Shown: positions 21,406 to 33,490 of the stretch, piece by piece
Layout of the letters: each line of letters opens with the position of its first letter
Numbering within the stretch: the stretch's first letter is position 1
DNA from: Phanerochaete sordida
Lineage: Eukaryota; Basidiomycota; Agaricomycetes; Polyporales; Phanerochaetaceae
Assembly: GCA_019973155.2 (NCBI GenBank)
Contig: BPQB01000076.1
Span: forward strand, 62,001 to 126,000
Length of the DNA stretch: 64,000 bases
Direction: 5' to 3'
Position numbers and translations under genes: made by a program
Notes under the pieces: generated by a model
Databases searched by the model: none
Told to the model about the DNA's origin: nothing
The model's input: only the letters and a program-made list of their open reading frames with translations

Positions 21406-24400
21406 TTATCTCGCAACACTGAACCCGCCTGTCGAGACCGACATCGGGAGGGACGCGCCGCAGTCGTCGACGGCGGACTTGTCCGCGGTGACCTCGATGA
21501 TGATGTCTCCGCCCGTCTTGAACACGTCGTAGAAGTCGAAGTGGCAGCGCGACGCGAGCCGCGCGCCGTTGATCGTGACGTTGGCGACGTACGCGGCTGC
21601 GCCCTTCGGGATCGTCTGCTGCACAGAGCGCGCGTCGAACCCCTGCGTCGTCACCGTCGTGCTCACATTCAGGAAGCTGTTGTGCACCGTGTATTTCGGG
21701 GTGAAGGGCGAGACGACAAGTAACTCCGTCGAGCCGGGGACTGAAGAAACGATGGGTATTCAGGCGTGAAGAAGGTCAGGAAAGCGTACCTGGGTACAAG
21801 CCGAGGAGGTGGAAAGCTAGCAGCGTGGCCATCGCGGCCTGGTCGTCGTTACCGGGAATACCGGCCGGGGCTACAGAACGACGTCAACGCCTACACAGGC
21901 TGCGACTGGAATACGGGCACATACTTATGTCGAAATTGGAGAATACGACATCTCTAACCCGGTCGACAGACTGTGTCGGGTGATTGGCGTAGTGGTAGCC
22001 AATGGGTGTCTGGAACCCGCATTCAGGGCTCCAAGGCCATGCTAGCCGCAATGAAGGCCTACCTGGAAGGAAGGCTCGTTGCCTGCGTAGTAGTAGCCCT
22101 TCTCGAAGAAGTGGTCCAGGCGTTTCACGAATGTATCCTGGGGAGATCGTCAACGAGGACATCGGAAGACGAGAAACGTTTGCCCACATTCCCGCCCATG
22201 AGTTGAATGAGATGAGCGGTGTCGTGCGGCACGAACCTATTAGATCATTCCTGTCTCAATCCCCGACGAAGGTTAGGACGCGTAATAACGCACCAGCTGT
22301 ACTCCCACGAGGACGATTCGTAGAACCCGACGACATTGTCGTCCTGGAGTGAGCAACTCCTGCTGACGTTGTCGATGGGGCTGCAAGCGACGGGATCCGT
22401 GAACGTGAACGTGCCGTTCATAAAGCGCTTCTGCATAAATCCTACGTAGCGGTTCAGCCACATAGCAATGACGCCAGAGACGAATGAAACGTACCTGCGA
22501 AGCCGTCGCTCTTCACGCTGCTGTCAAACACATTACGGTAGTTCTGGCCACATCATAAATGCCGACCCTAGTGCAAGCAGCGCGCAGGACGGCTTACCAG
22601 CGAGCGATTGTTGAACGTTTCAAAATCCGATGTCTTGTTCAAGAGCTGTCATGAAGGTTAGACGGTAGCGTAAGACATGTCATCCTACGAAATTGCGCGC
22701 ACCAGTGCGACGTTTCGGATGGCGAAGTCCTCGAACGAGTACTGTGCAATGCGCTGTCAGCGACCAATGGTGCTCAAGAGGACAGGGAGTTAGTGTACCT
22801 CAAGAGTCCTGCTTCCCTCCCTGGTCTGCCGCCCAACGCTGTTGGTTTCGAGGGCCGAGGCGGGTACGAAACCAAACTGGCTGCACGGACACTCAGATAC
22901 AGCTCGAGCAAAGCTTCGTCGAATACTTACTTGTACACGCCAGCTTCACGGCCTTCAATATCCCAGTTCGGCGGCGTCTGGTCTGCATCTGCGAGCAAGG
23001 CGGAATACAGGTCGTTCAGATCGATACCCAGTGCGGCAGCCTCGTCGTGGTATGTCATCGCGAAGTGTCCGACAATGACATCACCGCTCGATCCTACAAC
23101 GCAAATCAGTGTCGGAAGAGAAGAGCAAAGCACGCATACGCGTACCGCCTTGCGTCCAGCCTCGGAGGTGATTGGCTCTGCACTCAGGCATCCAGCCGTG
23201 GACCCTCCATGCATCGATGTAGCTGTCGACGATTTGGGAGAACTCGACTGGGGAGGTGAGAGCCATCAGCGGGTAGAAGGTACGGAAAGTGTCCCAGCTA
23301 AGCAGAGGATAAGACTGTATTCTCGATGAAGTGCCTAACTTCATACCTGCAGTACAGAGAATCGAAATAGTGATGAGTCGTGCCCACAAACGGACCCTGC
23401 ACCTCATCCGTGGCATTGTTCTAAGCGGAGATAGTCAGTGACATACGAGGGCGCGTATAAGAACGACTTACCGGAGTCAAGAACGCACGGTACAGAGACG
23501 AGTAGAACATCTCGGTGACATTTAATGGCGTGTGGGCGAGGTCGAGTTCGATCTTGCTCAGCTTCTCGTTCCACAATGCCTTCGACTGTGCGACGATGTC
23601 CTCGAACGACGCGTCGCCGATCTCGCTCTCAGCATTCGCGCATGCCTGGTCCGCAGACGAGAACGATACGCCGACGCGGACGGTGATCGTCTCCGGCGTA
23701 CCCTGGAAAGACACGAGCGCGCCGGATTCGTATACACCTCCGATGAGGTTGCGCGTGAAGTTGAGCTGCGTCATGCCCAGGCCCTTGGCATCTAGACCAT
23801 TTCTGCGAAGGCATTTGAGCACATTCGCGACTGGAACGACGGTGTGATACCTACGTGTCAGCCGTCCAGACACCGAACTCATCGAGGGTCTGGTTGCCTC
23901 CGTTTAGAAGGTCGTAGCAAGCGAACGCTTCGTAGTTGAACCGCCCGGGTCCCCAGCTGGAACCCCACAGGCCGCCCATGGTGATCCTGCCTTTGGTGGG
24001 GTCGATGGTCATGCTGCCCCCAGCGAAGGTGCCGGGTAGGTCATTGGCCAGATCGAGGACGAGGAACGGTTTCGATTTCTTCGGGAAAGTAAAGCGCTCC
24101 AGACCTGCGCGGCGAGTGGATGTCGCTTCAAGTTGGATGCCGTTGTCCAGTGTCAGTGAGAAATAACCGGGTGAAGCGTCCTGCAAGTCCAATAGTTAGC
24201 ATCTGTTGAAGCCTGCAGCTCGCGAGCAAAACTGACGTCCGTGTTGTTCTTACGGAAGCGTTCGCGCGCCTCGACCGAAGTAGTACATGTGTCGAATCCG
24301 CCCGGGCACAGAAGGGGCATGACCTCAAAGTTACCGTACGATCCTGGTGACGCATGAAAAACACTATCAATGGCGGATAGGAATGGGCCGTACCGGAGCC

Positions 24401-24893
24401 GGCACCGGTTCCGCTGTCGTGCAGCGGGCTCATGCCCCGGACCGTCTGAGTATTGTCCGTGATGTACCCTGCATACGTACGTTAACGTGCAGCGCCAGAC
24501 ATGAATTCGCCGCACGTACCAGCAGGCGCATAACCTGTCAGATCCGTGGTGAACTTGACCTGCAGGGCGGCCAAGGTTACGACAGCCTTCACAGGAGCAC
24601 GAGACAGTGAGGCTTACCATGCCGAACGGGATTGAAGCTCCCGGGCTGCAAGAGCGTCGTCATAGGATACGCTTTCCCGGTAAATGGTGCACGGCTTACC
24701 ACACATCGCCGTCATTATCCGTGCCAATGAAGACGTTGACGAACTGAGTATAGTCGATGTCGCCCGTCGCATTCGCGGCAGCTTTGATCGCTTGGCTGAT
24801 TCTCTTCTGTACTTGCGGCGAAGGCTGGGCCCAGACTGAAGTGAGTGCAAACAACAACACGATCGCCAAGAAGAACTGAGTAGAGCACGCCAT
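21406..24893 (-). CDS. GH92 family alpha-mannosidase, secreted
   Basis: Calcium-dependent exo-alpha-mannosidase family that trims mannose from N-glycans or mannans. The start at 24893 opens a signal peptide (MACSTQFFLAIVLLFALTSVWA), then FVNVFIGTDNDGDVW. Many short introns (over ten) separate conserved blocks: DLTGYAPAGY, VRGMSPLHDSGTGAGSGT, FEVMPLLCPGGFDTC, DASPGYFSLTLDNGIQLEAT, RRAGLERFTFP, GGLWGSSWGPGRFNYEAFAC, VRVGVSFSSADQACAN, FYSSLYRAFLTP, WDTFRTFYPLMAL, GWMPECRA, VGHFAMTYHDEAAAL and the late YVGFMQKRF and SSWEYSW. The C-terminal beta domain ends FDFYDVFKTGGDIIIEV. The length, near 800 residues once spliced, fits the family. Not every exon edge between 21,700 and 22,700 was resolved. 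Confidence 0.88.
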
Positions 24894-25413
24894 GGCCAGA
24901 GCCGACGACGTTGAGAGGTGCCCTGCAGCACGTACCGATGCTTATCCGCCTAGTCTTAAGTACCGTCTGCGAGCGATAGACGGCATGCACGGCCATGCAG
25001 AGCTCGATAAACGGCTTTATTACGCACTATTACGGACCGCGAGCCACATGTACTGACCCCCAACGAAGACGCTGTGGACCGTCGGGTGATGAGCGAAGCT
25101 GAGGGAGAGGCATCGCATGACCTCGCTTCGACGTATCTTCCTGCTATTTATGGCTGTTTGGCGTCGAGAAGGAAGGAGGCAGGCCGTCATCGTTGCCAAA
25201 TCCCGCGGATGGTCTGCAACAGCGTACGGGCGCGTACAGTCGCGATGCGCTGCCCGGCATCAGAGAATGTTCTACCTGGTGGTGGATTCTCGGTGCGAAG
25301 CACTGAAGTGCGCGAGCTGCACCACTCGTGATCTGTGTACGCGTTGAGCACAGAGATAAGTAGAAGTAGGAACAATTGACGGACCAGACTTGGGGTGCAG
25401 TTGCCGTGTCGCC
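24894..25413. other. Intergenic, GH92 promoter side
   Basis: About 0.5 kb between two minus-strand genes. No open frame with coding character is seen. Confidence 0.4.
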
Positions 25414-26088
25414 CTAGCCTGGCCGTTGCTGGCTCGCTATCTTCGCCAGCTCTCGTAAGACGACGTCGATACCTTGGCCGTCGGCATCCCAGTATTGCTT
25501 CTCGTATGAGGTAAGTCGGCCTAGTACGTAGTCTGCCACAGAAGTGTTTTCGCCCCCGCGGCCGATACCAATACGGAGCCGGTAGAAGTCCTTGTTGCCG
25601 CCAAGGGCAGAGATGACACTTTTGATCCCATTATGGCCTTCCGCGGAGCCGCCAGACTTTGGAGAGACAGTTGCTGGTCGATGGGAGAGACTGTCGTGTA
25701 TGACGACTAAGGAAGATGGCTGGAAGCCAAGCATCTTCATAGCTTTCGCAGTGGGAGGACCTGTGATGTTCATCAACGCATCTACATTGACGGCAGCGGT
25801 AAGTCTATGTCCAAATCACACGTTATGTGCAGCTCACCAGGCATATACAAGGCCAGCGACACATCTTGCTCAGCAAGAGTTGCACTTCCGCGGCCGACGG
25901 TACCATCCAAGCGTCTGTCCGCTCGTAGATTGATGCCCAAGCGGTCAGCTAGAGACTGGACGACGAGGTGCCCTACACTATGCGCAGTAAGCCACGAGAG
26001 ACACGTCCACAAGTCAAAGGCAAGCTTGCCTGTGTCTCGTCAAAGGATATGGGAAGTTCCCGAGCCCGACTACGAGCAGCTTGGACAT
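25414..26088 (-). CDS. PTH1: Peptidyl-tRNA hydrolase, bacterial Pth type
   Basis: Releases tRNA from stalled peptidyl-tRNA; the Pth1 type in fungi usually acts in mitochondria. Exon 1 (start 26088) reads MSKLLVVGLGNFPYPLTRH and splices to SVGHLVVQSLADRLG. This gives the family pattern VGLGNP...TRHNVG with Ser in place of the usual Asn after His and Phe-Pro in place of the GNPG glycine context. Exon 3 begins DALMNITGPP, then MKMLGFQPSSLVVIHDSLS (the D of the active region in HD) and GGSAEGHNGIKSVISALGG, a clear match to the GGSAGGHNGL block. Next is FYRLRIGIGRG. The first intron (26029-25978, 52 nt) begins with GC and ends with AG; no nearby GT donor preserves the frame. Confidence 0.88.
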
Positions 26089-26713
26089 CTTGCTCTACGC
26101 TTCAATCCCGATCCGGTATGGCTTGGGCCCTCCACGCACGCTCGTGGGGTTTGTGCACCGAGAATGGCGTTGTCGGAGCCAGTCCGAGGCGCGTGCGGAA
26201 CCTTGGGGCAGGGTGCGCGGAGAAGGCTGGAGGAGGAGGAGAACGTGCACCGTGTTGGGCGTCGGACACGCCGTCACTCCGTCACCTCTGTCACCGTCTG
26301 TCACTCCGGCTTGCGGGGATGCTTGCGGGGATGTGACGGTGTGACGGGGCTGGAGTCTTGGAGCTGCCGCCAACTGTCGAGCATGCTTGATCTTCAACGC
26401 TTTCTCTCTCGTTCCTTTGCTCGTTGTGTGCCCAGCTAGTGCAGCTGCACCGCGAGGGCTCTACAAACGGTGAGTACTAACCCGTTATGTCATGCTGCAG
26501 ACGGATGGCAGTGGGCTCTGCGACGCGCTGGGGTTTCATGAACGTGCGGCTCTCGCTCATCACGATTGGGAGATGCGCTCGCTTGTCCCTTCGCGCAAGG
26601 GGACAGAGCTACCCTGAGGCAGAACTGGTGCTGATAAGGCCTTTCACTGACACTCTATTAATCCCGCTGCAGGTTCAGGACGGCCCACTGACTGCCCCAC
26701 ACTCTTTCACTCC
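26089..26713. promoter_or_regulatory. Divergent promoter region with short repeats
   Basis: Between Pth on minus and the PAQR gene on plus. It contains several GTCAC/GTGAC copies (26272-26346) and an exact 12-bp tandem duplication, gcttgcggggat, at 26309-26332. These may be protein-binding sites; this is inference. Confidence 0.4.
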
Positions 26714-28612
26714 ATGGCTACGACTGTCGAGACCGCGACCACCCCCTTGCTCTCACAGCATCGACCGGCGCGTCGTAGACTATCCACCTCGTACACTAAC
26801 AAGCAGCATGGCCGCGCCCTCTGTCAGCCACTTTCGCCGTCAGTGGAGGCCCTAGACCTGTCCTTCAGCTCTCCTCTGCCTGTCCTTGCCACCCTCCGCC
26901 TCCACGTCCTGTCCTATCTCGCAGACCTAGAAACCCGTCTGGCCCTGCTTGAGTCTCCCATATCCGCGGACACTTTGAAGACGAGGGGGGAGTCGACTGT
27001 GGATGAGGCGCGGGCATGGGCGGCGACGGCGCTGGAGATGCTCAGCCGCATACGCGCAGACGTATGTTCCCACCTTCCTGAGCTGCACATCGAGACGCCG
27101 TCGGTGGAGGAGTTTGTCAAGTCCCACATCCCGGACGTACCCCGGCTCGACGAGGTCCGTGCGCACCTTCCTGCCATGCCCGACGCCGTCCGCTCGCGCT
27201 TGCCCGACATGTCCGACATGCGGTCCCGGCTCGAGGATGTCCGCTTCAGTTTTCACGAAATAGACTTCCACAGCCCGCTAGACTACATCCCCACGCTTTC
27301 CGACAACTTGCAGTCGCTGCAGTCACACCTGGCCTCGGTCGACCTGCCGCAGAGCTTGCGCGACTCGGTCGCGTACCTCAAGCCCCACTCCACGCTCAGC
27401 GAGCTGATCGACCGGGTCATGACCTCGGACTTTGTGTCTGGCGTGTCTGCCGACATTCGCGGCGGCGAGGACATGCTCGAGAGGGCCGCCATAGAGATCT
27501 CTAGAGCCGTGCGGCAATCGTTGAACGGTTCCCGCCTTATTCATTATGTAGACTTGCCCGAGAAGTGGCGTAATAACCGCTTTGTTACTCGTGGCTACCG
27601 GTGCGTGCGCAGCAGTACCCGATGGATTCAATTACTCATTGGTGAACAGTTTCATTCCGCTGCAGCAGTGGCCTCTAATCATCATGTCTGTCTTTGCATT
27701 GCACAATGAGACTGGTAAGTCATCCGAGTTCGCGAATTATCTGTGTACTCATCTCGGAGTAGTCAACATCCACACACACTTCATACCGTTCTTAGTGTGG
27801 TCCTTTAACCTTATTCCCCTCAATCCTTTCGCCGCCGATGCGAACCTCCAATCGGAACTGCCCGAATTCGCCTTCACGGCGTTCGCGCTGCTGTGCCTCT
27901 TCACGAGCGCACTCTGGCACACCATGGCTGGCTGTGCACACCCCGAGGGCATGGAACTTTGTGCCCGCGTGGATTACGTTGGCATAGGATGGTGAGTTTC
28001 ATGTCTCTGTTCTTAGCGCGACGGTCCTCAGCGTGCGCTACAGGTTGATCAGTGCTAGTGTCGGCACTGTGGTGTACTATGGATTCCAAGGGCACGAAGC
28101 CGCACGCAACAACTTCCTGGCGGTTTGCCTTGTCATGGGCTTTCTCGGGAGCGTCTTCCCCTTCATGAACTGGTTCAACGACATTAAGTACCGGGTATGT
28201 AGCGCAACTATGCACAGTGGACCTTGACTTGACGGGGCTGTAGAACTACCGCATCGTATTCTTCCTGGCACTGGCGTTATCCTCCATCGCCCCCCTCGCG
28301 CATCTCTCCTACCTCTACTCGGCATGCCAGATGTTCGCCTTCATCCGTACGTATGTCTCTCCCGTTGCACATCTCACACTTCTGACACCTCCATAAGGCC
28401 CGCTGCTGCCCTCACTCCTGATGTACATCGCAGGCCTCGTCTTCTACGCGACACATTTCCCCGAGTGTGTGCTCGCGCGCCCAGGCGAGACACACTGGCT
28501 CGACTGGCTCGGCGGCGGCTCGCACGCGATCTGGCACCTGTGCATCGTCTTCGCGATCAGCCTGCACCGGCACGCGATGGACAGCATGAAGGCGGGCATC
28601 GGCGCTGCCTAA
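26714..28612 (+). CDS. PAQR / hemolysin-III family seven-helix membrane protein (Izh/ADIPOR-like) with long N-terminal domain
   Basis: Member of the progestin/adipoQ receptor family, which in fungi covers Izh proteins linked to sterol, lipid and zinc homeostasis. Residues 1-290 form a polar domain rich in Leu/Pro/Asp repeats (HIPDVPRLDEVRAHLPAMPD, RSRLPDMSDMRSRLEDVRF). Then comes the family entry WRNNRFVTRGYR, which splices to FIPLQQWPLIIMSVFALHNET. Helices follow with VNIHTHFIPFLVWSF, FTSALWHTMAGCAHPEGM, RVDYVGIGW, LISASVGTVVYYGFQGH and the last part GGSHAIWHLCIVFAISLHRHA. The PAQR metal-site residues are visible: Ser-x3-His in SALWH and the late HAIWH and HRH histidines. Five introns lie between 27600 and 28400. 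A likely membrane hydrolase or receptor, but the ligand is unknown. Confidence 0.9.
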
Positions 28613-28922
28613 TTCTCGGTTTCTTCTTGGGCTCTGGATGGATTGGATCTGTAATGTCGTACTCGCACCGAATGCTTATTTTTTGACTCATGCTTTCTTG
28701 GCGGTGGCTGTTTGTCCTCGTCATGGGGAAGTTCGTTGCTCGGCTATGATTCCGCGAGAACGATCACGTGAGAGACGCGTTGGTTCGTGACAGATGTGAC
28801 GAAGGTGACCTCCGCAGCGTGTTGGTTTGTGGGCTGGCGCTCTTGCGAGGCTTGGACCTTGCTTGATACCCCTGCTGCCCGCTGCAGCCGCCCTGCGATA
28901 CCCAGCCGCCGTTCTGCCCGGC
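28613..28922. other. Intergenic, tandem plus-strand genes
   Basis: PAQR 3' flank and chitin synthase promoter and leader. No additional gene is seen. Confidence 0.4.
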
Positions 28923-31900
28923 ATGGCCTCCTACCAGCAGCCCCACGAAGACTCCGAGGACGACGGCTACGAATACGACTACGACTACGACTACCACAAT
29001 GACGGCCAGGGCTCTCAAGCGAACGCAAACTATACACCGCTGCCCAACAGGACTACGACATACACCGGCATGCTCAGCAACGCCTTCAATCGGGTGCAGA
29101 CCACGCTTGTACAGCGAATCTCGCCCAGCAGAACCATGCAGACGAACCTTGCCACTGTCCCAGAGGCGTCCGAGGAGGGCTCGGACAGGCAATCGGTCTC
29201 CACTACTCTCACCGGCGACTCCGCACCCTCGAACACCAACAGCAAGTTCACTGAGCACTCGCTCAGCGAGGTCCGACGCGTCAATGGCGGTAGCCAGCCC
29301 GACGAGGAGAAAGACGACCCGTTCTCCGACGCCGACGCTCCGGGCACGCCAGGCACCCCGCGCGATGCACGAAGTATTGCCTTCCGCTTCGCTTCAGCCC
29401 TCAACGGCCAGCCCACGCTTCCGCTGCCTGCGCTCAGCTACTCTCGCGACTCGGACACCGAGGCCTACGCCACGGGAGCCTCGCGCTCGCCGACGCCCGC
29501 ACGCGAGACACCGCTGTACCGGCGCGTCGCAGACGAGGAGCAGGGCTCCGAGGACTACTTCGACGACCAGGACGAAGACGTCGCGGACGGGCTGCGCCCG
29601 TACTCGTGGGTGTCGTACACGACGCGCTTCGCGAGCCTCGACCCGGAGAAGGACTCGCTGTCGTCCGGCGCGAGCACGACGCTCGAGGCGTACCCCGCGT
29701 CGCCGCTGCCGACGCGGCACTTCGGGCCTGCGCCTGCGGGGCGCGTGCAGCGGCGGCACAAGCGGCTGAAGAAGGCGGTGCGCCTCACGAACGGGAACCT
29801 CGTCGTCGACCTGCCCGTGCCGCCGAAGCTCGTGAAGATCCTGCCCGTCGTCGGCGGCGTGCGCTACGAGGAGAAGAGCGAGATGACGAAGACGCGCTAC
29901 ACGGCCGTGACGTGCGACCCCGACGAGTTCGAGCGCCGCGGGTTCTTCCTCCGCCAGAACGAGCTCGGGCGCACGACGGAGCTCTTCATAGTCATTACGA
30001 TGTACAACGTGCGTTTCTTGCATCTGTTCCCGGTGTAAGCTGACTCGCCGCCCAGGAAGACGAGGTGCTCTTCTGCCGGACGCTCTACGGCGTGATGCGC
30101 AACATCTCGCACCTATGCACGCGCAAGAACTCGCGCACGTGGGGCCCGGACTCGTGGAAGAAGGTCGTCGTGTGCATCGTCGCGGACGGGCGGCGCAAGG
30201 TGCACGCGCGCGTGCTCGACGTGCTCACGCTGCTCGGCGTGTACCAGCCCGGCGACCACATGAAGGGCGCGATCAACAACAAGACGGTCACCGCGCACAT
30301 GTTCGAGTACACGACGAGCTTCGGGCTCGACCCGAACATGCACCTGCGCTACCCCGACAAGGGCATCGTCCCGACGCAGATCCTGTTCTGCATGAAGGAG
30401 CGCAACCAGAAGAAGATCAACTCGCACCGGTGGTTCTTCAACGCGTTCGGCTCGCTCCTGCAGCCGAACGTGTGCGTGCTGCTTGATGTCGGGACGATGC
30501 CTGGCCCGAAGAGCATATACCATCTCTGGAAGACGTTCGATCTCAACTCGAATGTCGGTGGCGCTTGCGGAGAGATTGCAGCATACAAGGGCAAATATTG
30601 GAGGTCCTTGGTGAATCCACTTGGTAGGCCTTCGTTCGTCTGAACACGATCAAATTTACTCATGATGCTCAATAGTTGCGGCCCAAAATTTCGAGTACAA
30701 GATCACGAACATCCTTGACAAGCCCACAGAATCCCTTTTCGGGTATATCAGTGTTCTGGTGCGCATGCGAGATTACTCGGCATTTGCATCATCATTGACA
30801 ATTTGGTGCAGCCAGGTGCATTCTCAGCTTATCGTTTCATCGCTCTGCAGAACGACAAGAATGGGGTGGGGCCGCTGGCATCGTACTTCAAGGGCGAGGC
30901 CATGCACGGCCGCGATACAGACATCTTCACGTCGAATATGTGTAAACTTTCCTCGTATCGAATTCCCAGTAATCCATGCTGATCCAGCCCACAGACCTCG
31001 CCGAAGATGTGAGCCCGCACTCAACTTGCCCACACGTCCCAGATATACTCACCTGCCACGCAGCGCATCCTCTGCTTCGAGCTCGTCGCGAAAGCGAACT
31101 CTAACTGGTGTGTCCCCACCTTCGCCGTGCCGCACCCCACTGACGCGCGCGCAGGGTGCTCAAGTACGTCAAGTCCGCGATCGGCGAGACAGACGTGCCG
31201 GACGCGCTGGCCGAGTTCATCATCCAGCGCCGGCGCTGGCTCAACGGCTCGTTCTTCGCCGCGACGTACGCCGTCGCGCACGTCGGGCAGGTCCTCTCGA
31301 GCGGGCACTCGGCCGGGCGCAAGGCCGCGCTCTTCATCGAGACGTTCTACAACGTCATCAACCTGATCGCGAGCTGGTTTGGGATCGTGAGTCGTTTTGC
31401 TTGCTGCATGTATCGGTGTATGGCTGACAGGATGGGCGTAGGGGAACTTTTACCTCTTCTTCGTAAGGCTTGTCCAGTGACTTGTACTCGTGCTGGAACT
31501 TACGGAGTTGGGCAGGTCATCTTGACGTCGTCGTTGGAGACTGAGTATCCGAAAGTCAAGTTCGTCAAGTACCTGAACGCGTTCATACAGTATTGGATGG
31601 CGGGGCTCATCATCGCGGCATTCCTCCTCTCGATGGGCAACAAGCCAAAAGCGTACGTCAGCGCTTCCTCTAATAATGAGAATCCTGACTAACATTGTCC
31701 CAGAGCACCATGGAAATACAAAACCTTGGCACTGAGTTTCGCGCTCCTCATGGGTTACATGCTGTACTGCGCGGTGATGTGCGCGATCGCGGCGTCGCGG
31801 CAAGGCGACGGCGCGTACAGCGTCATGCTCTTCAGTATCATCGCGACCTATGGCGGTGCGTGGCCCTTCCCGTGAAGGACGACTGGCGTGCTGACGTCTA

Positions 31901-32636
31901 CGGGCAGTATACCTGTTCGCGAGTGTGCTTTCGTTCGACCCGTGGCACATGTTCACGAGCTTCGTCCCGTACATGCTGCTCTCGCCGACGTACATCAACG
32001 TCCTGAACGTCTTCGCGTTCTGCAACCTCGACGACGTGCGCCCTTCCCCCTCTCTCGCCCCGGTGCCCGCTGACCCCGCGCCCGCAGATCTCGTGGGGCA
32101 CGAAGGCGCACACGGAGCAGCCGCCGCTCGACCTCGGCGCGGTGACGCAGGACCCGCTGAACCAGGTCGACGTCGAGGTCCTCGCGGACGGCGCGGACGC
32201 GAACGAGATGTACGAGGAGAGCCTCGCGAACCTGCGCGACCGCAAGCCCGTCCCGGACGAGGCCGGCGCGCACACGTTCGACCGCGAGCAGGCCGCGCGC
32301 GACTACTACGCGAGCGTCCGGACGAACGTGCTGCTGTGCTGGGTGCTGTCGAACGTAAGGTCCTTCAGTGTCGAGTTGGGCGTTGGGAGCTGATTGAAGC
32401 GCAGGGATTGCTGCTGGCGGCGATCCTCGGCGGAGGGGACCCGTCGTCGACGTTCTCGGAGAACAACACGCTCTCGCGGACGAAGGCGTACATGACGTTC
32501 ATCCTGGCGTTTGTGGGGCTTGTCAGCATTGTGGTACGTACGCGATCCGTGTCGGTGTGGAAGGCGGGTAGCTGACCCGGCACAGAGATTCACAGGCTCG
32601 ACGCTATACCTCATCATACGCGTCTTCACCGGTTAG
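28923..32636 (+). CDS. Chitin synthase, division I type
   Basis: Plasma-membrane GT2 enzyme that polymerises UDP-GlcNAc into chitin. The start at 28923 ([10 protein letters not shown]) opens a disordered acidic N-terminus with [11 protein letters not shown]. The conserved core starts at [15 protein letters not shown], then [78 protein letters not shown], the PGAFSAYR segment and [16 protein letters not shown] with the QRRRW catalytic motif. Seven or so helices follow ([16 protein letters not shown]-type segments, [16 protein letters not shown], and a last pair at 32,400-32,630). About ten introns are present, including two microexons: 30995-31008 (14 nt, YLAED segment) and 31442-31462 (21 nt, GNFYLFF). 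The domain order without a myosin head points to classes I-III; I favour class III but did not prove it. Confidence 0.93.
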
Positions 32637-33490
32637 GGACGCTACGACGCTGGACGTCGACCTCTGTATTCTTCTATTCGGCGTATTTCACACTCGAGTT
32701 TGGATCTAGATCCTTTGTCATTTCTTGTAACTTTTCTTCATGGACTACCTTCCTTGGGATCACGTTCTCTTACGGCTTTCTTGATGACGGACACATGTAT
32801 CACTTACGGAACGGTAGAGCATGTTGTATGCTATGTTGTGGAGACCTCTATCTCGTGCAAACCTCTCAGGACATGCTGGCCAGAAGAAAGTCCTGTGGTA
32901 GTAAGTGTGCATTGCTACAACTGGAACCAGCCGACCCTGACTAAATTATCATTTTGCCAGCACCGCTTCCGGAATTGCAGGTCCAAGCCGATACGTCGCT
33001 GTTCTCCCCACTGAAGAGTCATCGAGCACCGCCTCCATGCAATATCACCCTGCGTAGGATAGCATGCATGGTATTTATTGGAAAATCCCTTCATCGATGT
33101 CGATATCATACAGCCGGCACATCTGCATCTCCGTACATTCAGGGCAATCTTTGTGAGTTCCCGTATTCATCTGCACTATGTAGTTGGAGCTATTCGTCTC
33201 TCATGATATTACAAAGTCTCAGACTACGCACTTTCAAGCGTATGCATGGAAGTGAAGCTGCTGGAGCGCCGATGAATGGAAGGCCTCCCCTGCACGAACC
33301 GATCACCCGGCCGTTCATGGCTTACTGCAGCACAGCCGCGGTCAGGCTATCCACGCGTTTTTCAGTATATAATGCAAAGACGAGGGCTCTCATTCTTCAA
33401 GCTGAATTCTCTCCATCATCTGTGAGTAGGATAGCCCGCAGCACTTCATCTTCCTTCGCTCATCTCGTATCACAGACATAACAACTAGCC
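32637..33490. other. Intergenic upstream of lectin gene
   Basis: About 0.85 kb with no convincing gene. It holds the 3' flank of chitin synthase and the lectin promoter. Confidence 0.45.
33366..33372 (+). promoter_or_regulatory. Possible TATA box of lectin gene
   Basis: TATATAA lies about 120 bp upstream of the lectin ATG. The assignment is by position only. Confidence 0.35.

Noticed and set aside
28999..30643. Several long alternative frames across the chitin synthase exons on both strands
   Set aside because: They follow GC-rich third-position bias of the real exons and are Arg/Ala-rich without motifs.
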